A stretch of 60,682 bases of DNA from Christensenella sp. UBA1242 (GCA_002308915.1 DBWI01000021.1:41280-101961), one strand, 5' to 3'; counted from the first letter of the stretch, positions 24,141-33,189 are shown. Notes: generated by a model not told the origin, from the letters alone. A program made the numbers and translations.

Positions 24141-24782
24141 TTATTCTATTGTTCCATTTTTGAAATTAACTATTCTATCATATAAGCCTTCAACATTTTT
24201 TGCGTTATCTGTTGCAATAAGCAAAGTTACTTTTTCAATATCAAATAGTTTTTTAATTAAATCTCTAAGATACTCATTTTCTTCTTCATTGCAATTCTTA
24301 AAAATATCATCAATCATAACAATATTAAGTGGACGAAGTGACAATCTAACCAATGCAACGACATATTTTTCTAACAATGTCAATTCTTTTACTTTTTGAT
24401 TGCGATACTTTTCTAAACTATATTCAATAAGTGCATTGTTTACTTTTTCTTCTATTTCGCTTGCCTTATACTTGCGCTCTTTTAGCACATACTTCAAATT
24501 TTCATATACACTTTTGTTCTCAAAAAAAACAGGATTGAGAGCAACATAGCCAAGACTTATATCATTTTTAAAATCCAATTTTTTCAAATTGATTTCGTTA
24601 ACATAAACCTCACCTGAATCATATTTTTCAAGTTTTGCAAGAACACGAAGTAAAGTTGTTTTTCCACTTCCTTCCTCACCTACAAATGCAATATTCTCAC
24701 CATCTGCAATTGTCAAGTTTATATCATATAAAGCATAATACTCTCTAATGTATTTCAAATTTAAATTTTTTATCTCAATCAT
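24141..24782 (-). CDS. Solitary ABC-type ATPase with degenerate signature
   Basis: 213 residues. Walker A is GEEGSGKTT near residue 37; the Q-loop region reads VALNPVFF without a clear Gln; the signature position reads VKELTLLEKYVVAL in place of LSGGQ; Walker B is NIVMIDDIF, with Asp where the catalytic Glu normally stands; the H-loop reads IATDNAKN without His. So it has the ABC fold and may bind ATP, but hydrolysis is doubtful. No permease gene adjoins it; the nearest neighbour is a lipoprotein 61 bp upstream. Confidence 0.75.
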   Translation of the reverse strand: MIEIKNLNLKYIREYYALYDINLTIADGENIAFVGEEGSGKTTLLRVLAKLEKYDSGEVYVNEINLKKLDFKNDISLGYVALNPVFFENKSVYENLKYVLKERKYKASEIEEKVNNALIEYSLEKYRNQKVKELTLLEKYVVALVRLSLRPLNIVMIDDIFKNCNEEENEYLRDLIKKLFDIEKVTLLIATDNAKNVEGLYDRIVNFKNGTIE

Positions 24783-24843
24783 AATTCACCTAAATTTAAT
24801 ATACATTATATTTATATAAATTTCAAACAATTTTTATAAGTTG

Positions 24844-25329
24844 TTATGTTTTTTTGACCTCCAAAGTCAATTCTTTTGACACATTGAATGTATTAACAAG
24901 TGAATTTGTGTTCTCATTTAATTCCCCAACAACTGCCACAAAATTCAATTTTACATCATTTTGACTGTTAAAAATATATGTTTTTGATACAGCATCATCA
25001 TATTTTTCATATTCTGTTTTAACAATTTTTGCATTTGCAATTAACTGAGACAAACTATAAAATTTGTCTTTTTGCTCAAGTTTTATACAACAATAAACAT
25101 CCAGTTCAAGAGCAACTTTTAGTTTTTGGTTATCTTGATTGCTTTTTATAAGAATGTCGGTGTACTTGTTTTTGTAGTCTTCTTCTTGCTCATAATTAAT
25201 TCTTATTGTTGAGTCTTTGGTTGTTATGTCTGTTAAAACTACACTTAATGCATTTTTAGAAGTTTGACAACCAAAAAGCATAAAGCAAAAACACAAAACA
25301 ACTAAAACTAACAAACTTTTATTTTTCAT
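24844..25329 (-). CDS. Small lipoprotein
   Basis: 161 residues. Type II signal peptide with hydrophobic core LLVLVVLCFCFM and lipobox LFGC (Cys about 21); the mature part is beta-rich and unrecognised. It should be lipidated, then cleaved by LspA (encoded at 13750-14235) and face outward. Its AAGGAG ribosome binding site lies inside the terminator hairpin that follows hpf, so translation may depend on read-through. The neighbouring ABC ATPase suggests, weakly, a transport link. Confidence 0.7.
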   Translation of the reverse strand: MKNKSLLVLVVLCFCFMLFGCQTSKNALSVVLTDITTKDSTIRINYEQEEDYKNKYTDILIKSNQDNQKLKVALELDVYCCIKLEQKDKFYSLSQLIANAKIVKTEYEKYDDAVSKTYIFNSQNDVKLNFVAVVGELNENTNSLVNTFNVSKELTLEVKKT

Positions 25330-25330
25330 A

Positions 25331-25360
25331 AAAAAATACTCTCCTTAAAGAAGAGTATTT
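25331..25360 (-). terminator. Terminator after hpf, overlapping the next gene's ribosome binding site
   Basis: Stem AAATACTCT/AGAGTATTT followed on the minus strand by seven T that run into the ATG at 25329. AAGGAG lies in the loop and right arm of the hairpin. Confidence 0.7.
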
Positions 25361-25381
25361 ACATTTTGCTGTTTTTTAATC

Positions 25382-25912
25382 TTAATATCTGCACTCAATC
25401 AAGCCAAGTTCACCATCTTTACGATTGTAAAGTATATTTACCTTGCCTGTTTCTGCATTAAGGAATACATAAAAATCATGTTCCAAATTTTCCAAGTATT
25501 CTTTTGCATCTTCAACCATAATAGGGTCAAGATCAAATACTTTGTGTTTATAAATTGTTTTAACTTTTTGTTCTGGTTTCTTTTCCAAAAATTCATAGTT
25601 AGGCAAATCAAACGCACCTTTACGGAACTTGTCTCTGTTCTTTGAATGATATTTGATAATTTGTTTTTCTATTTTTGGCAAAACTATATCAATGTTTTCA
25701 TACATATTTTCGCCATATGTTTCACTTCTGTAGATGTTTCCTTTATTTAAAATTGTGAGCTCCAACTTAAATCTTTTACCTTCACTTGAGCAAACAATAC
25801 GAGCGATTGATTGATCTTCAAAGTACCTATCAAGCTTTTCAACTTTCTTTTCAAATAAAGTTCTAAGTCTTACTCCAACGTCATATTTCTTTTCAATAAT
25901 TTCTATCTTCAT
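25382..25912 (-). CDS. hpf: Ribosome hibernation-promoting factor, long form
   Basis: 176 residues. N-terminal YfiA/HPF domain (KYDVGVRLRTLFEKKVEKLDRYF-type start, YRSETYGENMYENIDIVLPKI segment), a linker, and the C-terminal dimerisation domain (YKHKVFDLDPIMVEDAKEYL, ending GLIECRY). The long form pairs 70S ribosomes into 100S dimers in stationary phase. AGGAGG precedes the ATG. Confidence 0.95.
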   Translation of the reverse strand: MKIEIIEKKYDVGVRLRTLFEKKVEKLDRYFEDQSIARIVCSSEGKRFKLELTILNKGNIYRSETYGENMYENIDIVLPKIEKQIIKYHSKNRDKFRKGAFDLPNYEFLEKKPEQKVKTIYKHKVFDLDPIMVEDAKEYLENLEHDFYVFLNAETGKVNILYNRKDGELGLIECRY

Positions 25913-25984
25913 TGCAATTCCCTCCTAACACTTGTAGTATATCAAAACAAAAAAAATAATCAAAACAAAAATGCAAATTATATT

Positions 25985-26512
25985 TTATTTTTCAAAATAA
26001 TCTACACTCACAGTCCCATAATTTTTTGTGTCAGTCAAAGTAAAATACTTTGAATCAATAGGTTTTAGCCTATCACGCTCACAAACAATAACCCCATCAT
26101 CACTAAGTAAATTGTTTTTGTATATCAACTCCAAACAATTTTCATATACCCCACTGGCATAAGGTGGATCAAGTAAAATTAGGTCAAATGATTGATTGAG
26201 AGTTTGAAGCGCAATAGTATAATCACAATGCAAAACTTTTGCATCACAATTTATTGATTTAAGATTCTTTTTTGTAAGTTTTATACTATCAATATTTTTG
26301 TCAACAAAAACAACTTGGCTTGCTCCCCTAGACAACGCCTCTATTCCAAGAGCGCCACTGCCAGAAAATAAGTCAAGCACAGCTTTGTCTGCAACAAAAA
26401 ATTGCAATTTGGTAAAAATCGCTTGCTTTACTTTATCCCCAGTTGGTCTTACCAATGTTGTTGTTGGAGAAGATAAAATCTTTCCCCTATACTTTCCTGA
26501 AATAACTCTCAT
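25985..26512 (-). CDS. rsmD: 16S rRNA (guanine966-N2)-methyltransferase RsmD
   Basis: 175 residues. RVISGKYRGKIL at the N-terminus, RPTGDKVKQAIF, SAM-binding DLFSGSGALGIEALSRGA, and the catalytic LDPPYASG. Methylates G966 of 16S rRNA. It follows alr by 31 bp. No Shine-Dalgarno precedes the ATG; a TTTAAAT stretch stands there instead, so it may be translated leaderless or by coupling. Confidence 0.93.
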   Translation of the reverse strand: MRVISGKYRGKILSSPTTTLVRPTGDKVKQAIFTKLQFFVADKAVLDLFSGSGALGIEALSRGASQVVFVDKNIDSIKLTKKNLKSINCDAKVLHCDYTIALQTLNQSFDLILLDPPYASGVYENCLELIYKNNLLSDDGVIVCERDRLKPIDSKYFTLTDTKNYGTVSVDYFEK

Positions 26513-26543
26513 ATTTAAAGAGTATCAAAAACAAAATTTTTAA

Positions 26544-27584
26544 TCAACTCATATTGACGATTTTTGTATTAGTTCTTGCCTTAATCAAATTTGTGAGAAT
26601 TTCATACTTGCTCACATTTAATTGCTTTGCCCAATCATTTGCGTCAAAAAATACTGCTATCTTATCACCACACATAATATCCAAGCCAGTACAGTCAACC
26701 ATAAACATATCCATACAAATTTTGCCAACACATTTTAATTGTTTTCCATTCCACAAAACAAACAACTTTTCAAATATATCTCTTGGTATTCCATCTGCAT
26801 ATCCAAGTGGAATAAGAGCAACACTCATTTCTCTTTGTGCTACAAAAGCGCAATCATAACCAACACACTCACTCTTTTTGATATTCGTAATTTTTATCAC
26901 TTTACTCACAATTTTCATCACTGGTTTTGTATATTGGCTTTCATATCCATACAAAGAAATACCACACCTAATATAGTCAAAGTTTTGACACTTGTATTTA
27001 ATCATTCCACTTCCACCAATATGTAAAATGGGCGAAAAATTGTAGAAATTTAGTAATTTTGTATACTTTTTGAATGTTTTTTGCTGTTTTTTTGTTATTT
27101 TTTCATTATTCGTACAAAAACAATGAGTGAACATACCTTCCAAAATTATGTTTGAACTATTCTTGATTTCAACAAGAATTTTTTCAAACTCTTGCAATGT
27201 TTTAACCCCAAGCCTATTCATTCCTGTATTGACTTTTATATGCACCTTAAACTTTTGATTTAGCTTTTTTAATTCATAAACTTGGTTAACATTGTCAACA
27301 CAAACAGAAATATTATGCTTTGCTGCTAGCTTATAGTTTGAACAATAACCAAGCACCAAAACAATTGCAGTCTTGTTCACCCTTCTAACTTGAATTCCTT
27401 CCACAACATTTTGAACGGCAAAAAAATCACAGTCATCCAAAATCTTGCACACCGTTTTTATTCCATGTCCATATGCATCTGCCTTTACCACTGCACAAAT
27501 TTTCTTTTTTGATACACTTGATAGTGCTCTATAGTTCTGCTTCAATTCGTTTGCATCAATAATTTTGTCAGAAAAATATTTCAT
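26544..27584 (-). CDS. alr: Alanine racemase
   Basis: 346 residues. The PLP lysine is in AVVKADAYGHG near residue 33, and the Tyr-containing CGISLYGYES follows the C-terminal region; the Cys-rich middle and CMDMFMVDCT segment fit the family. Makes D-alanine for peptidoglycan. ATG 27584 is used. The frame runs on to 27794, but that part is an antisense translation of the tRNA-Gly gene and is not protein. No clear ribosome binding site; a TATACA box lies 5 nt upstream, so a leaderless mRNA is possible. Confidence 0.95.
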   Translation of the reverse strand: MKYFSDKIIDANELKQNYRALSSVSKKKICAVVKADAYGHGIKTVCKILDDCDFFAVQNVVEGIQVRRVNKTAIVLVLGYCSNYKLAAKHNISVCVDNVNQVYELKKLNQKFKVHIKVNTGMNRLGVKTLQEFEKILVEIKNSSNIILEGMFTHCFCTNNEKITKKQQKTFKKYTKLLNFYNFSPILHIGGSGMIKYKCQNFDYIRCGISLYGYESQYTKPVMKIVSKVIKITNIKKSECVGYDCAFVAQREMSVALIPLGYADGIPRDIFEKLFVLWNGKQLKCVGKICMDMFMVDCTGLDIMCGDKIAVFFDANDWAKQLNVSKYEILTNLIKARTNTKIVNMS

Positions 27585-27628
27585 ATCATTGTATACATAT
27601 ATTTTAAAAAAAATGTTACAAGTATTGT

Positions 27629-27657
27629 TTGACAATACTTTGCAAATAGCATAATAT
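27629..27657 (+). promoter_or_regulatory. Promoter of tRNA-Gly
   Basis: TTGACA (27629-27634), 17-bp spacer, TAATAT (27652-27657), 10 nt before the tRNA. Confidence 0.65.
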
Positions 27658-27667
27658 ATTTTTGTTT

Positions 27668-27741
27668 GCAGACATAGTTTAGTGGTAAAACAATTGCTTC
27701 CCAAGCAATGGTCGCGAGTCCGATTCTCGTTGTCTGCTCCA
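27668..27741 (+). tRNA. tRNA-Gly (anticodon CCC)
   Basis: Cloverleaf: acceptor GCAGACA/TGTCTGC, short D arm GTTT/AAAC, anticodon stem ATTGC/GCAAT around TTCCCAA, T arm GCGAG/CTCGT, encoded CCA at the 3' end. Anticodon CCC reads GGG glycine codons. Confidence 0.95.
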
Positions 27742-27787
27742 ATATTTTTTATTACATAAAATTTTGTAGAAAGCTTGAAAAAAACTC

Positions 27788-27816
27788 TTGACAAACATAC
27801 TTCAAATTGTTATTCT
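27788..27816 (+). promoter_or_regulatory. Promoter of tRNA-Lys
   Basis: TTGACA (27788-27793), 17-bp spacer, TATTCT (27811-27816), 16 nt before the tRNA. Confidence 0.7.
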
Positions 27817-27832
27817 AATTAAGCTTTTGTAT

Positions 27833-27908
27833 GGATCGCTAGCTCAGTTGGTAGAGCATCTGACTCTTAATCAGGGGGTCCAGGGTTCGAACCCCTGGCG
27901 ATCCACCA
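27833..27908 (+). tRNA. tRNA-Lys (anticodon CTT)
   Basis: Cloverleaf: acceptor GGATCGC/GCGATCC, D arm GCTC/GAGC, anticodon stem TCTGA/TCAGG around CTCTTAA, T arm CAGGG/CCCTG with loop TTCGAAC, CCA encoded. Its 3' end is duplicated at 33190. Confidence 0.97.
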
Positions 27909-27937
27909 AAAAAACGATAGGCAACTATCGTTTTTTT
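27895..27937 (+). repeat. Left copy of direct repeat (tRNA-Lys 3' end plus terminator), candidate attL
   Basis: Runs from CTGGCGATCCACCA (last 14 nt of tRNA-Lys) through the hairpin ACGATAG-GCAA-CTATCGT and T run. A near-identical copy is at 33190-33233 in the same orientation (one extra A, one G to A change). Direct repeats of a tRNA 3' end are the usual mark of site-specific integration. Confidence 0.8.
27910..27937 (+). terminator. Terminator of tRNA-Lys
   Basis: Stem AAACGATAG/CTATCGTTT with loop GCAA followed by T run. Confidence 0.9.
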
Positions 27938-27944
27938 ATTTTAT

Positions 27945-28014
27945 CCCCCTGATTAAGAGTCCAACAAACGCTTATTATGGTGTCTAATAAATTAAGTTAT
28001 ATGGTCCAGGGTTC
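27945..28014. repeat. Scrambled tRNA-Lys fragments
   Basis: 27945-27961 is an exact 17-nt inverted copy of the tRNA-Lys anticodon arm (27862-27878), and 28003-28014 is an exact 12-nt direct copy of the neighbouring variable/T-arm part (27877-27888). The 41 nt between them match nothing seen. It looks like a rearranged, dead second tRNA copy. Confidence 0.7.
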
Positions 28015-28139
28015 CCACCGTTCACTTTGTAATTATATTGCATCACTATAAAAATTACATTATAAATAAAAAACAAAAATGACTTGTTTCCAAGTCATTT
28101 TTTTGTATTTCAAAATTGATAAATTTTATTATTGTTTTT

Positions 28140-28844
28140 TTACTCATCTTTTTTTGCATTAAGAAGTTTGAACAAAACAGCTGAAATTGCTGCACCAGCA
28201 AGTGGAGCAACAATAAACACCCAAACTTGTGAAAGAGCTGTTAAACTTCCTTCATAGATAAGAGAAGCCAAAGCTGTTGCAATACTACGAGCTGGATTTA
28301 CAGAAGTTCCTGTAATGTTTATGCCAAGAAGATGAACAAGTGTTAATGTTAAACCAATAATAATGCCTGCTTTTTTGCCTGCACCATTATTCTTTTCATC
28401 TGTTACATTCAAAATGACATAAGTGAAAATTGCTGTCAAAACAACTTCTGCAAGAATAGCAGAAATATATCCACTAACATCAGTAGCTGGGACTGCATTG
28501 CATGCGTTTCCAAGCAATTCAATTCCACCAAGTTTTGCTATGCCAAATATAGCAACACCGCCAACAAATCCACCTAAAACTTGAGCACAAACATATACGC
28601 AAAACTCTTTGAATGTCATGCGTTTTTGAAGCAAACAAGCAAGTGAAACTGCTGGATTGATATGACAACCAGAAACTCTTCCAATTGAATATGCCATTGC
28701 AACAATAACAAGACCAAATGCTAACGAAGTTGCAACAAGTCCTGCTCCTACTCCTCCTGTGAATGCAGCAACACCACAAGCAGCAAATACAAGAACAAAA
28801 GTCCCAATGCATTCTGCAACACCTTTTTTGAATAATTCTTTCAT
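28140..28844 (-). CDS. aqpZ: Aquaporin Z-type water channel
   Basis: 234 residues with six membrane segments and two half-helices. Both NPA motifs are intact: HINPAVS in the first half and SVNPARS in the second. The Arg after the second NPA and general size fit the aquaporin rather than GlpF (no extra periplasmic insert, NPARS instead of NPARD). ATG 28844 is chosen with AAGGAGG upstream. It lies inside the region bounded by the tRNA-Lys repeats, together with MscS, so the island carries two osmotic-response channels. Confidence 0.9.
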   Translation of the reverse strand: MKELFKKGVAECIGTFVLVFAACGVAAFTGGVGAGLVATSLAFGLVIVAMAYSIGRVSGCHINPAVSLACLLQKRMTFKEFCVYVCAQVLGGFVGGVAIFGIAKLGGIELLGNACNAVPATDVSGYISAILAEVVLTAIFTYVILNVTDEKNNGAGKKAGIIIGLTLTLVHLLGINITGTSVNPARSIATALASLIYEGSLTALSQVWVFIVAPLAGAAISAVLFKLLNAKKDE

Positions 28845-29018
28845 TTTTCCCTCCTTATAATATTTAACAATTTTTGAATATAAAAAACAAATTGTTATTA
28901 CTAATATTTTAGTCAAAATTATAGTTATTGTAAAGCATATATGAATAATGACTTAATAAAAAGACAATCAATTTTTTTTGATTGTCTTTTTGAATTTATA
29001 TTTTTTTGTCACTGGTTT

Positions 29019-31973
29019 TTATACATAACTAACATTAATAGTTCCACTATCAGAGTAAGTAAGTCCGTCCGGAGCATCCGCACTAAATGTGCCACCATAA
29101 GATGTTTCGTCAATAATTATGTTGATAGTTGGCGAATCGCTTCCCTGTGAACTAAATACTTGTTGACCTTCGCCACTAACAAAAGAAACATTCCCTTCTA
29201 TAATTAGATGAATGTTAAGAGTATTTATTGCCACAATTCGGAAAAGGCTACACCATTCTCCAGCCTCAATAGTAACATTACTTAATTTTATATAAATATC
29301 AGCTGTTTGAATACTTGAGTCGGTTTGATAAACATTGATGATATTATCGCATTCATAAATCTCTTGATTTTGAATCAAATAAGGATTTTCAGCAGAACTA
29401 ACAAACTCAATAGGATTCTCTAAATCACTTTCTTGTCTTGCATAGCCATATGCATTGATATATATTGCTTCCTCTTCCAAAGAAATTTCGTCAGTCTGAC
29501 TAGGTGTTTCAGGTAGCAAGAATAGATAAACATAAGGACCTACTTCTGTTGATGAAAGAAGGAACTCTCCCGTTGTTTCGTTGTACATCAAATAGTAAGT
29601 GATTTCTTGCCCGTCTCCCATTGAAGAAGAGTCGTAAACCAAGTCTACAAAACTCAACTTCCCGTCCTCATCAACTTCAAGATAATTGTCTATCTCTATT
29701 TCATTGACGGTCAGGATTGTCATAGATTGTTCTAGGTTGATATAATTCACGTTTTCTGAATCGTCAAAACTTATGAAAATGCAGTAGCCATCGACTGCAG
29801 TGATGGTAAACACGCTACCTTGATTGCTGGACACAGCAACCTTATCACTATCAACATAAACACAATGTTCACCGTCTTGTGTTCTTAATACAACATTTCT
29901 GTCAACAAACGATTCCATGTTGTTTGTTGTTATCTTTATCTGTAAAGCATTCTCGGTCGTTTCAACCATATCTTCGTCAAATAGTTTATGACAGACTGAA
30001 CATTCATAATGCGCCTCAAGTCCGTTGCCATTGTTATCAGCTTCAATAAGATCACTGTAGTCATGACCTGTTGGTTGTAATTCTACAATTTGTTCATCGC
30101 TGAAAATGTCACCCGCTTCTTCAACATAAACACTTGCAGTATAAACTATACTTCCCATCTCTTCGCAAGATGCTGGTGTTTCATATTCTTGAACAAATGC
30201 TTCATAAGTCAAAGGTTCTCCACCATTAACTTCTGGGAAAGATATGTAAGCAGTCAAATAGTCATTTGACCAAGACCATGTGCCTTGAGTAAAATCATAA
30301 CTACCTATTTCATCCATTGGTTCGCCATAAGAATTAACTTGAACACCATTGATATTAAACACTATATTTGTTTCAGATTCTTCGCTATACAGATTTGTTG
30401 CTTCCCAGTATTCATCAAAACAATAGAATGAACTATCGCTATCAATATATGTTATATCAAATGTAACTACTATATCACTATTGCTTCCAGTATTTTCAAC
30501 ATTAAAACAATGCGAACCTCTTGTCATCAAACTTACATCTCCACGAATTGCAATGTGAATTGTAACATCTGATACCGTTTGTACATCCAAAATGGTGTTT
30601 TCTACACTTGCAACAAGGTTTAGATTATTAAATTCAATATAGTAATCACTCTTTGTTATAATTCTATTATAAACAATAATACTGTTTGAAATTTCTTCTG
30701 CTGTTCCCTTTACTATGTATGGATGATTTTCATCGTGTTCGTATGAAATACTAGTTTCGGATTCAAGATTTCCAAGCACAAAAGAACGTGCTTTCAAATA
30801 ATAACAATTATCATCATATGAAATAACATCTTCTTTGTCTGTTAAATCAATTTCAACGCGTTTGTCGGTATATGTAGTTCCTTCATAAGTGATACTTGCA
30901 ATAATTACATCGCCATCTCTACTCATTTCTGCAGGAATTCTTAATACATCTTCACATTCTTCGCAAACACCTTCACCAATTGCAGTCCAGCCACTGTCTT
31001 CATCATAACTCCACACAAATCCACTTGGACTGTAATTGTGTTCATGTTCTTCTAACTCAATTATCAATTGTTGGAAACAACAAACCTTTCCGTTTATTGA
31101 TAATGTAAATGTCAAAATATCTGGACCTTCAATATCAAAGCTATATTTTTTTTCTGGTTCTGTATCGCTGTTTTGAAATATCACTTTTCCAGAACTATTT
31201 GTTGCCTTAAATGTATAAAACTCATCTGATTCCAATTCTTCAATATTAACAAAAGCATAAACTCTTCCTTCTTCGTTCCATGCTTCGATAAATCCTCTTT
31301 GAATGTCATTTGTTGCTGTAAAAAATGATTTTTCAACAAAAACTTTTTCATCGTTTTTTATTGTTATTAAATACTCTTCTCCAGCTTCCAAGTCTTCAAA
31401 GATTATGTATACGCTATCCATTGATATTTCTTGCGTTTGCAAATATCCGTTACCTTCTAAAATCGCGTATATTGGATTTTGAAAATCTTCTTCCTGTGCA
31501 CCTCGCATTTCAATTTCAAAAATGAGACTGTGCATATCTGCCATAACAAGTGAAAGATTAATCGTAAGTGTGCTTAAAAATATTGCTACAACCATAACTA
31601 CTGTCATAACACTGGTTGCTACAATTCCAGCAAGAGCTCCAATACTTCCACCAACAGAAGCAGTTGCAGATGCCACTGTAGATGCCATTGCCGATGCCGT
31701 TGTGGATGGCATTGTGGATACCGCTGTGGATGCCGTTGTGGATGATGTCCCCGTAGAAAACTGTGTATTATCCGGTTCGTATTTCTGTGTTGCAGATACT
31801 TTAGTCTTATCGTCAAATGTTTCGGTTGAATCAAAAATTTCTTTTTGGTCAGATAAGGGGTTTTCTTTGATATAATGGGGATTGTCATTATTGAAGCGTA
31901 TTTTGCCATCATTTTTACATTTAATTACTCCATCACCATTGGTAATCTTATAATCATTTAATTCACTTTTCAT
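29019..31973 (-). CDS. Giant membrane-anchored surface protein
   Basis: 984 residues. Residues 1-65 are charged and cytosolic-looking; about 72-105 is a Ser/Thr/Ala low-complexity tract; one long membrane helix at about 105-145 (AGIVATSVMTVVMVVAIFL) follows. Outside, modules include a fibronectin-like or mucin-binding-like segment near 165-310, two HEHNY/GHDYSDL-type Cys-pair modules (CEEC near 335, CSVC near 655) seen in gut surface proteins, and right-handed beta-type or carbohydrate-dressed repeats in between (SDVTIHIAIRGDVSLMT, NTLNIHLIIEGNVSFVS). No sortase motif. Function inferred: adhesion or matrix contact. It lies within the tRNA-Lys-flanked region. AGGAT-type site weak. Confidence 0.72.
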   Translation of the reverse strand: MKSELNDYKITNGDGVIKCKNDGKIRFNNDNPHYIKENPLSDQKEIFDSTETFDDKTKVSATQKYEPDNTQFSTGTSSTTASTAVSTMPSTTASAMASTVASATASVGGSIGALAGIVATSVMTVVMVVAIFLSTLTINLSLVMADMHSLIFEIEMRGAQEEDFQNPIYAILEGNGYLQTQEISMDSVYIIFEDLEAGEEYLITIKNDEKVFVEKSFFTATNDIQRGFIEAWNEEGRVYAFVNIEELESDEFYTFKATNSSGKVIFQNSDTEPEKKYSFDIEGPDILTFTLSINGKVCCFQQLIIELEEHEHNYSPSGFVWSYDEDSGWTAIGEGVCEECEDVLRIPAEMSRDGDVIIASITYEGTTYTDKRVEIDLTDKEDVISYDDNCYYLKARSFVLGNLESETSISYEHDENHPYIVKGTAEEISNSIIVYNRIITKSDYYIEFNNLNLVASVENTILDVQTVSDVTIHIAIRGDVSLMTRGSHCFNVENTGSNSDIVVTFDITYIDSDSSFYCFDEYWEATNLYSEESETNIVFNINGVQVNSYGEPMDEIGSYDFTQGTWSWSNDYLTAYISFPEVNGGEPLTYEAFVQEYETPASCEEMGSIVYTASVYVEEAGDIFSDEQIVELQPTGHDYSDLIEADNNGNGLEAHYECSVCHKLFDEDMVETTENALQIKITTNNMESFVDRNVVLRTQDGEHCVYVDSDKVAVSSNQGSVFTITAVDGYCIFISFDDSENVNYINLEQSMTILTVNEIEIDNYLEVDEDGKLSFVDLVYDSSSMGDGQEITYYLMYNETTGEFLLSSTEVGPYVYLFLLPETPSQTDEISLEEEAIYINAYGYARQESDLENPIEFVSSAENPYLIQNQEIYECDNIINVYQTDSSIQTADIYIKLSNVTIEAGEWCSLFRIVAINTLNIHLIIEGNVSFVSGEGQQVFSSQGSDSPTINIIIDETSYGGTFSADAPDGLTYSDSGTINVSYV
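31655..31745 (-). repeat. Imperfect short tandem repeat in the surface-protein gene
   Basis: Units of about 12 bp built from GATGCC(A/G)TTG(C/T)(C/G/T) and GTGGAT repeat with variation and encode the Ser/Thr/Ala tract before the membrane helix. Could expand or contract by slippage. Confidence 0.6.
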
Positions 31974-32007
31974 ATTTTTATCCTCATTAATAATATGCTA
32001 AATAACT

Positions 32008-33036
32008 TTAAACATTGTTTTCGCTATCTGCAATACCTTTACTGAGTTCTTTTTGTTCTTCTACAAAATTTTTAGCTTGTTTTTGTTGGAATTTTGTTGC
32101 TTCTTCAAATGTAACAGGTTGATTTAAAACAACTTGTGTGAATGGAATATTGATATTGTTTTTATCAAATAACAACTTAAATTGTCTATTCATATCTCTT
32201 TCAACTTGATATTTTGCATCTTCTTCACAATTTGCAACAAATCTAATAATAACAGCAGAGTCGCCAAGTTCTGCAACCCCCTTGTAGAAAGGTCCTTCTT
32301 TGATATCAGGAATTGCTTCCTTTATTTTTGCTAAGTTATCTTTTAATACTGCTTCAACTCTTTCAAGTGACTCACCATATTCAATACCAATATCACAAAT
32401 TGCAAGTGAAAGTTGATTTGTCATATTAACAATGTTTTTAAGGTCTGAATTATTGATAATTTTGATGTTTCCACCTGCATCAACAATTTTTGTTGTGCGA
32501 ACGCCAATTTCTTTGACTGTTCCACGGAATCCATCAACAACAATAATGTCACCAATATCAAATAGTTTTTCAAATATAATAAAGAATCCTGCAATCATAT
32601 CTGCAATAAGTGGTTGTGCACCAAGTCCAACAACCAATCCTAAGATTCCAATGCCTGCAAGAATTGTTGTTGTATCTACGCCCAAAGTTTTGAGGACAAA
32701 GAACACAAGAACAATGACTGCCACACATTTAATAAGACTGCAAGTTAAATCAATGACTGCCTTACCATGACTAATTAATTTTTCAATTTGTTTTAATACT
32801 AAACGCAATAATACGCTTGCACCCAAACAGAAAAAGACATAACTGAGTATTCTTAAAATAACATTAAATTCGCCGGCAGCGCCGAAAAAGTTAATACTAC
32901 GCCAGAATTCACTCATTGGACTAAACATAGATTTTCCAAAAATCATCAATACTGCGTATGCTGCCAAAAGAACATACCCTGAGATTTTAAAGCATAGCCC
33001 CATAATTTTTCTAAATTTTTTTGTTTCTTTTTCCAT
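32008..33036 (-). CDS. mscS: Small-conductance mechanosensitive channel, MscS family
   Basis: 342 residues. Three membrane segments in the first 130 residues, then the pore-lining TM3 (ILAGIGILGLVVGLGAQPLIADMIAGFFIIFEK), the beta domain (FDIGDIIVVDGFRGTVKEIGVRTT), and an alpha/beta cytoplasmic domain. Opens under membrane tension to release solutes. ATG 33036 with GGAGG 5 nt upstream is preferred to 33048. Within the tRNA-Lys-flanked region, upstream of the surface-protein gene (34 bp). Confidence 0.93.
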   Translation of the reverse strand: MEKETKKFRKIMGLCFKISGYVLLAAYAVLMIFGKSMFSPMSEFWRSINFFGAAGEFNVILRILSYVFFCLGASVLLRLVLKQIEKLISHGKAVIDLTCSLIKCVAVIVLVFFVLKTLGVDTTTILAGIGILGLVVGLGAQPLIADMIAGFFIIFEKLFDIGDIIVVDGFRGTVKEIGVRTTKIVDAGGNIKIINNSDLKNIVNMTNQLSLAICDIGIEYGESLERVEAVLKDNLAKIKEAIPDIKEGPFYKGVAELGDSAVIIRFVANCEEDAKYQVERDMNRQFKLLFDKNNINIPFTQVVLNQPVTFEEATKFQQKQAKNFVEEQKELSKGIADSENNV

Positions 33037-33189
33037 AAATTCCTCCAATTACAAAAAAACTATATTTTTTTAATATAGTATTTTTATTATAACATACTTT
33101 TTTATTTTTTCATCTCTTTTTAGCAAGAAATTATGAATAATTTTAATCTCTTGAAAAATTTTATTTTCATAGTTCAAAGTAGTCTTGTT

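Noticed and set aside
27585..27794. N-terminal extension of alr reading NENRTRDH and similar
   Set aside because: It is the antisense translation of the tRNA-Gly gene; the real start is 27584.
27909..33189. Prophage or transposon
   Set aside because: Direct repeats are present but no integrase, transposase or structural gene was seen; reported only as a candidate island.
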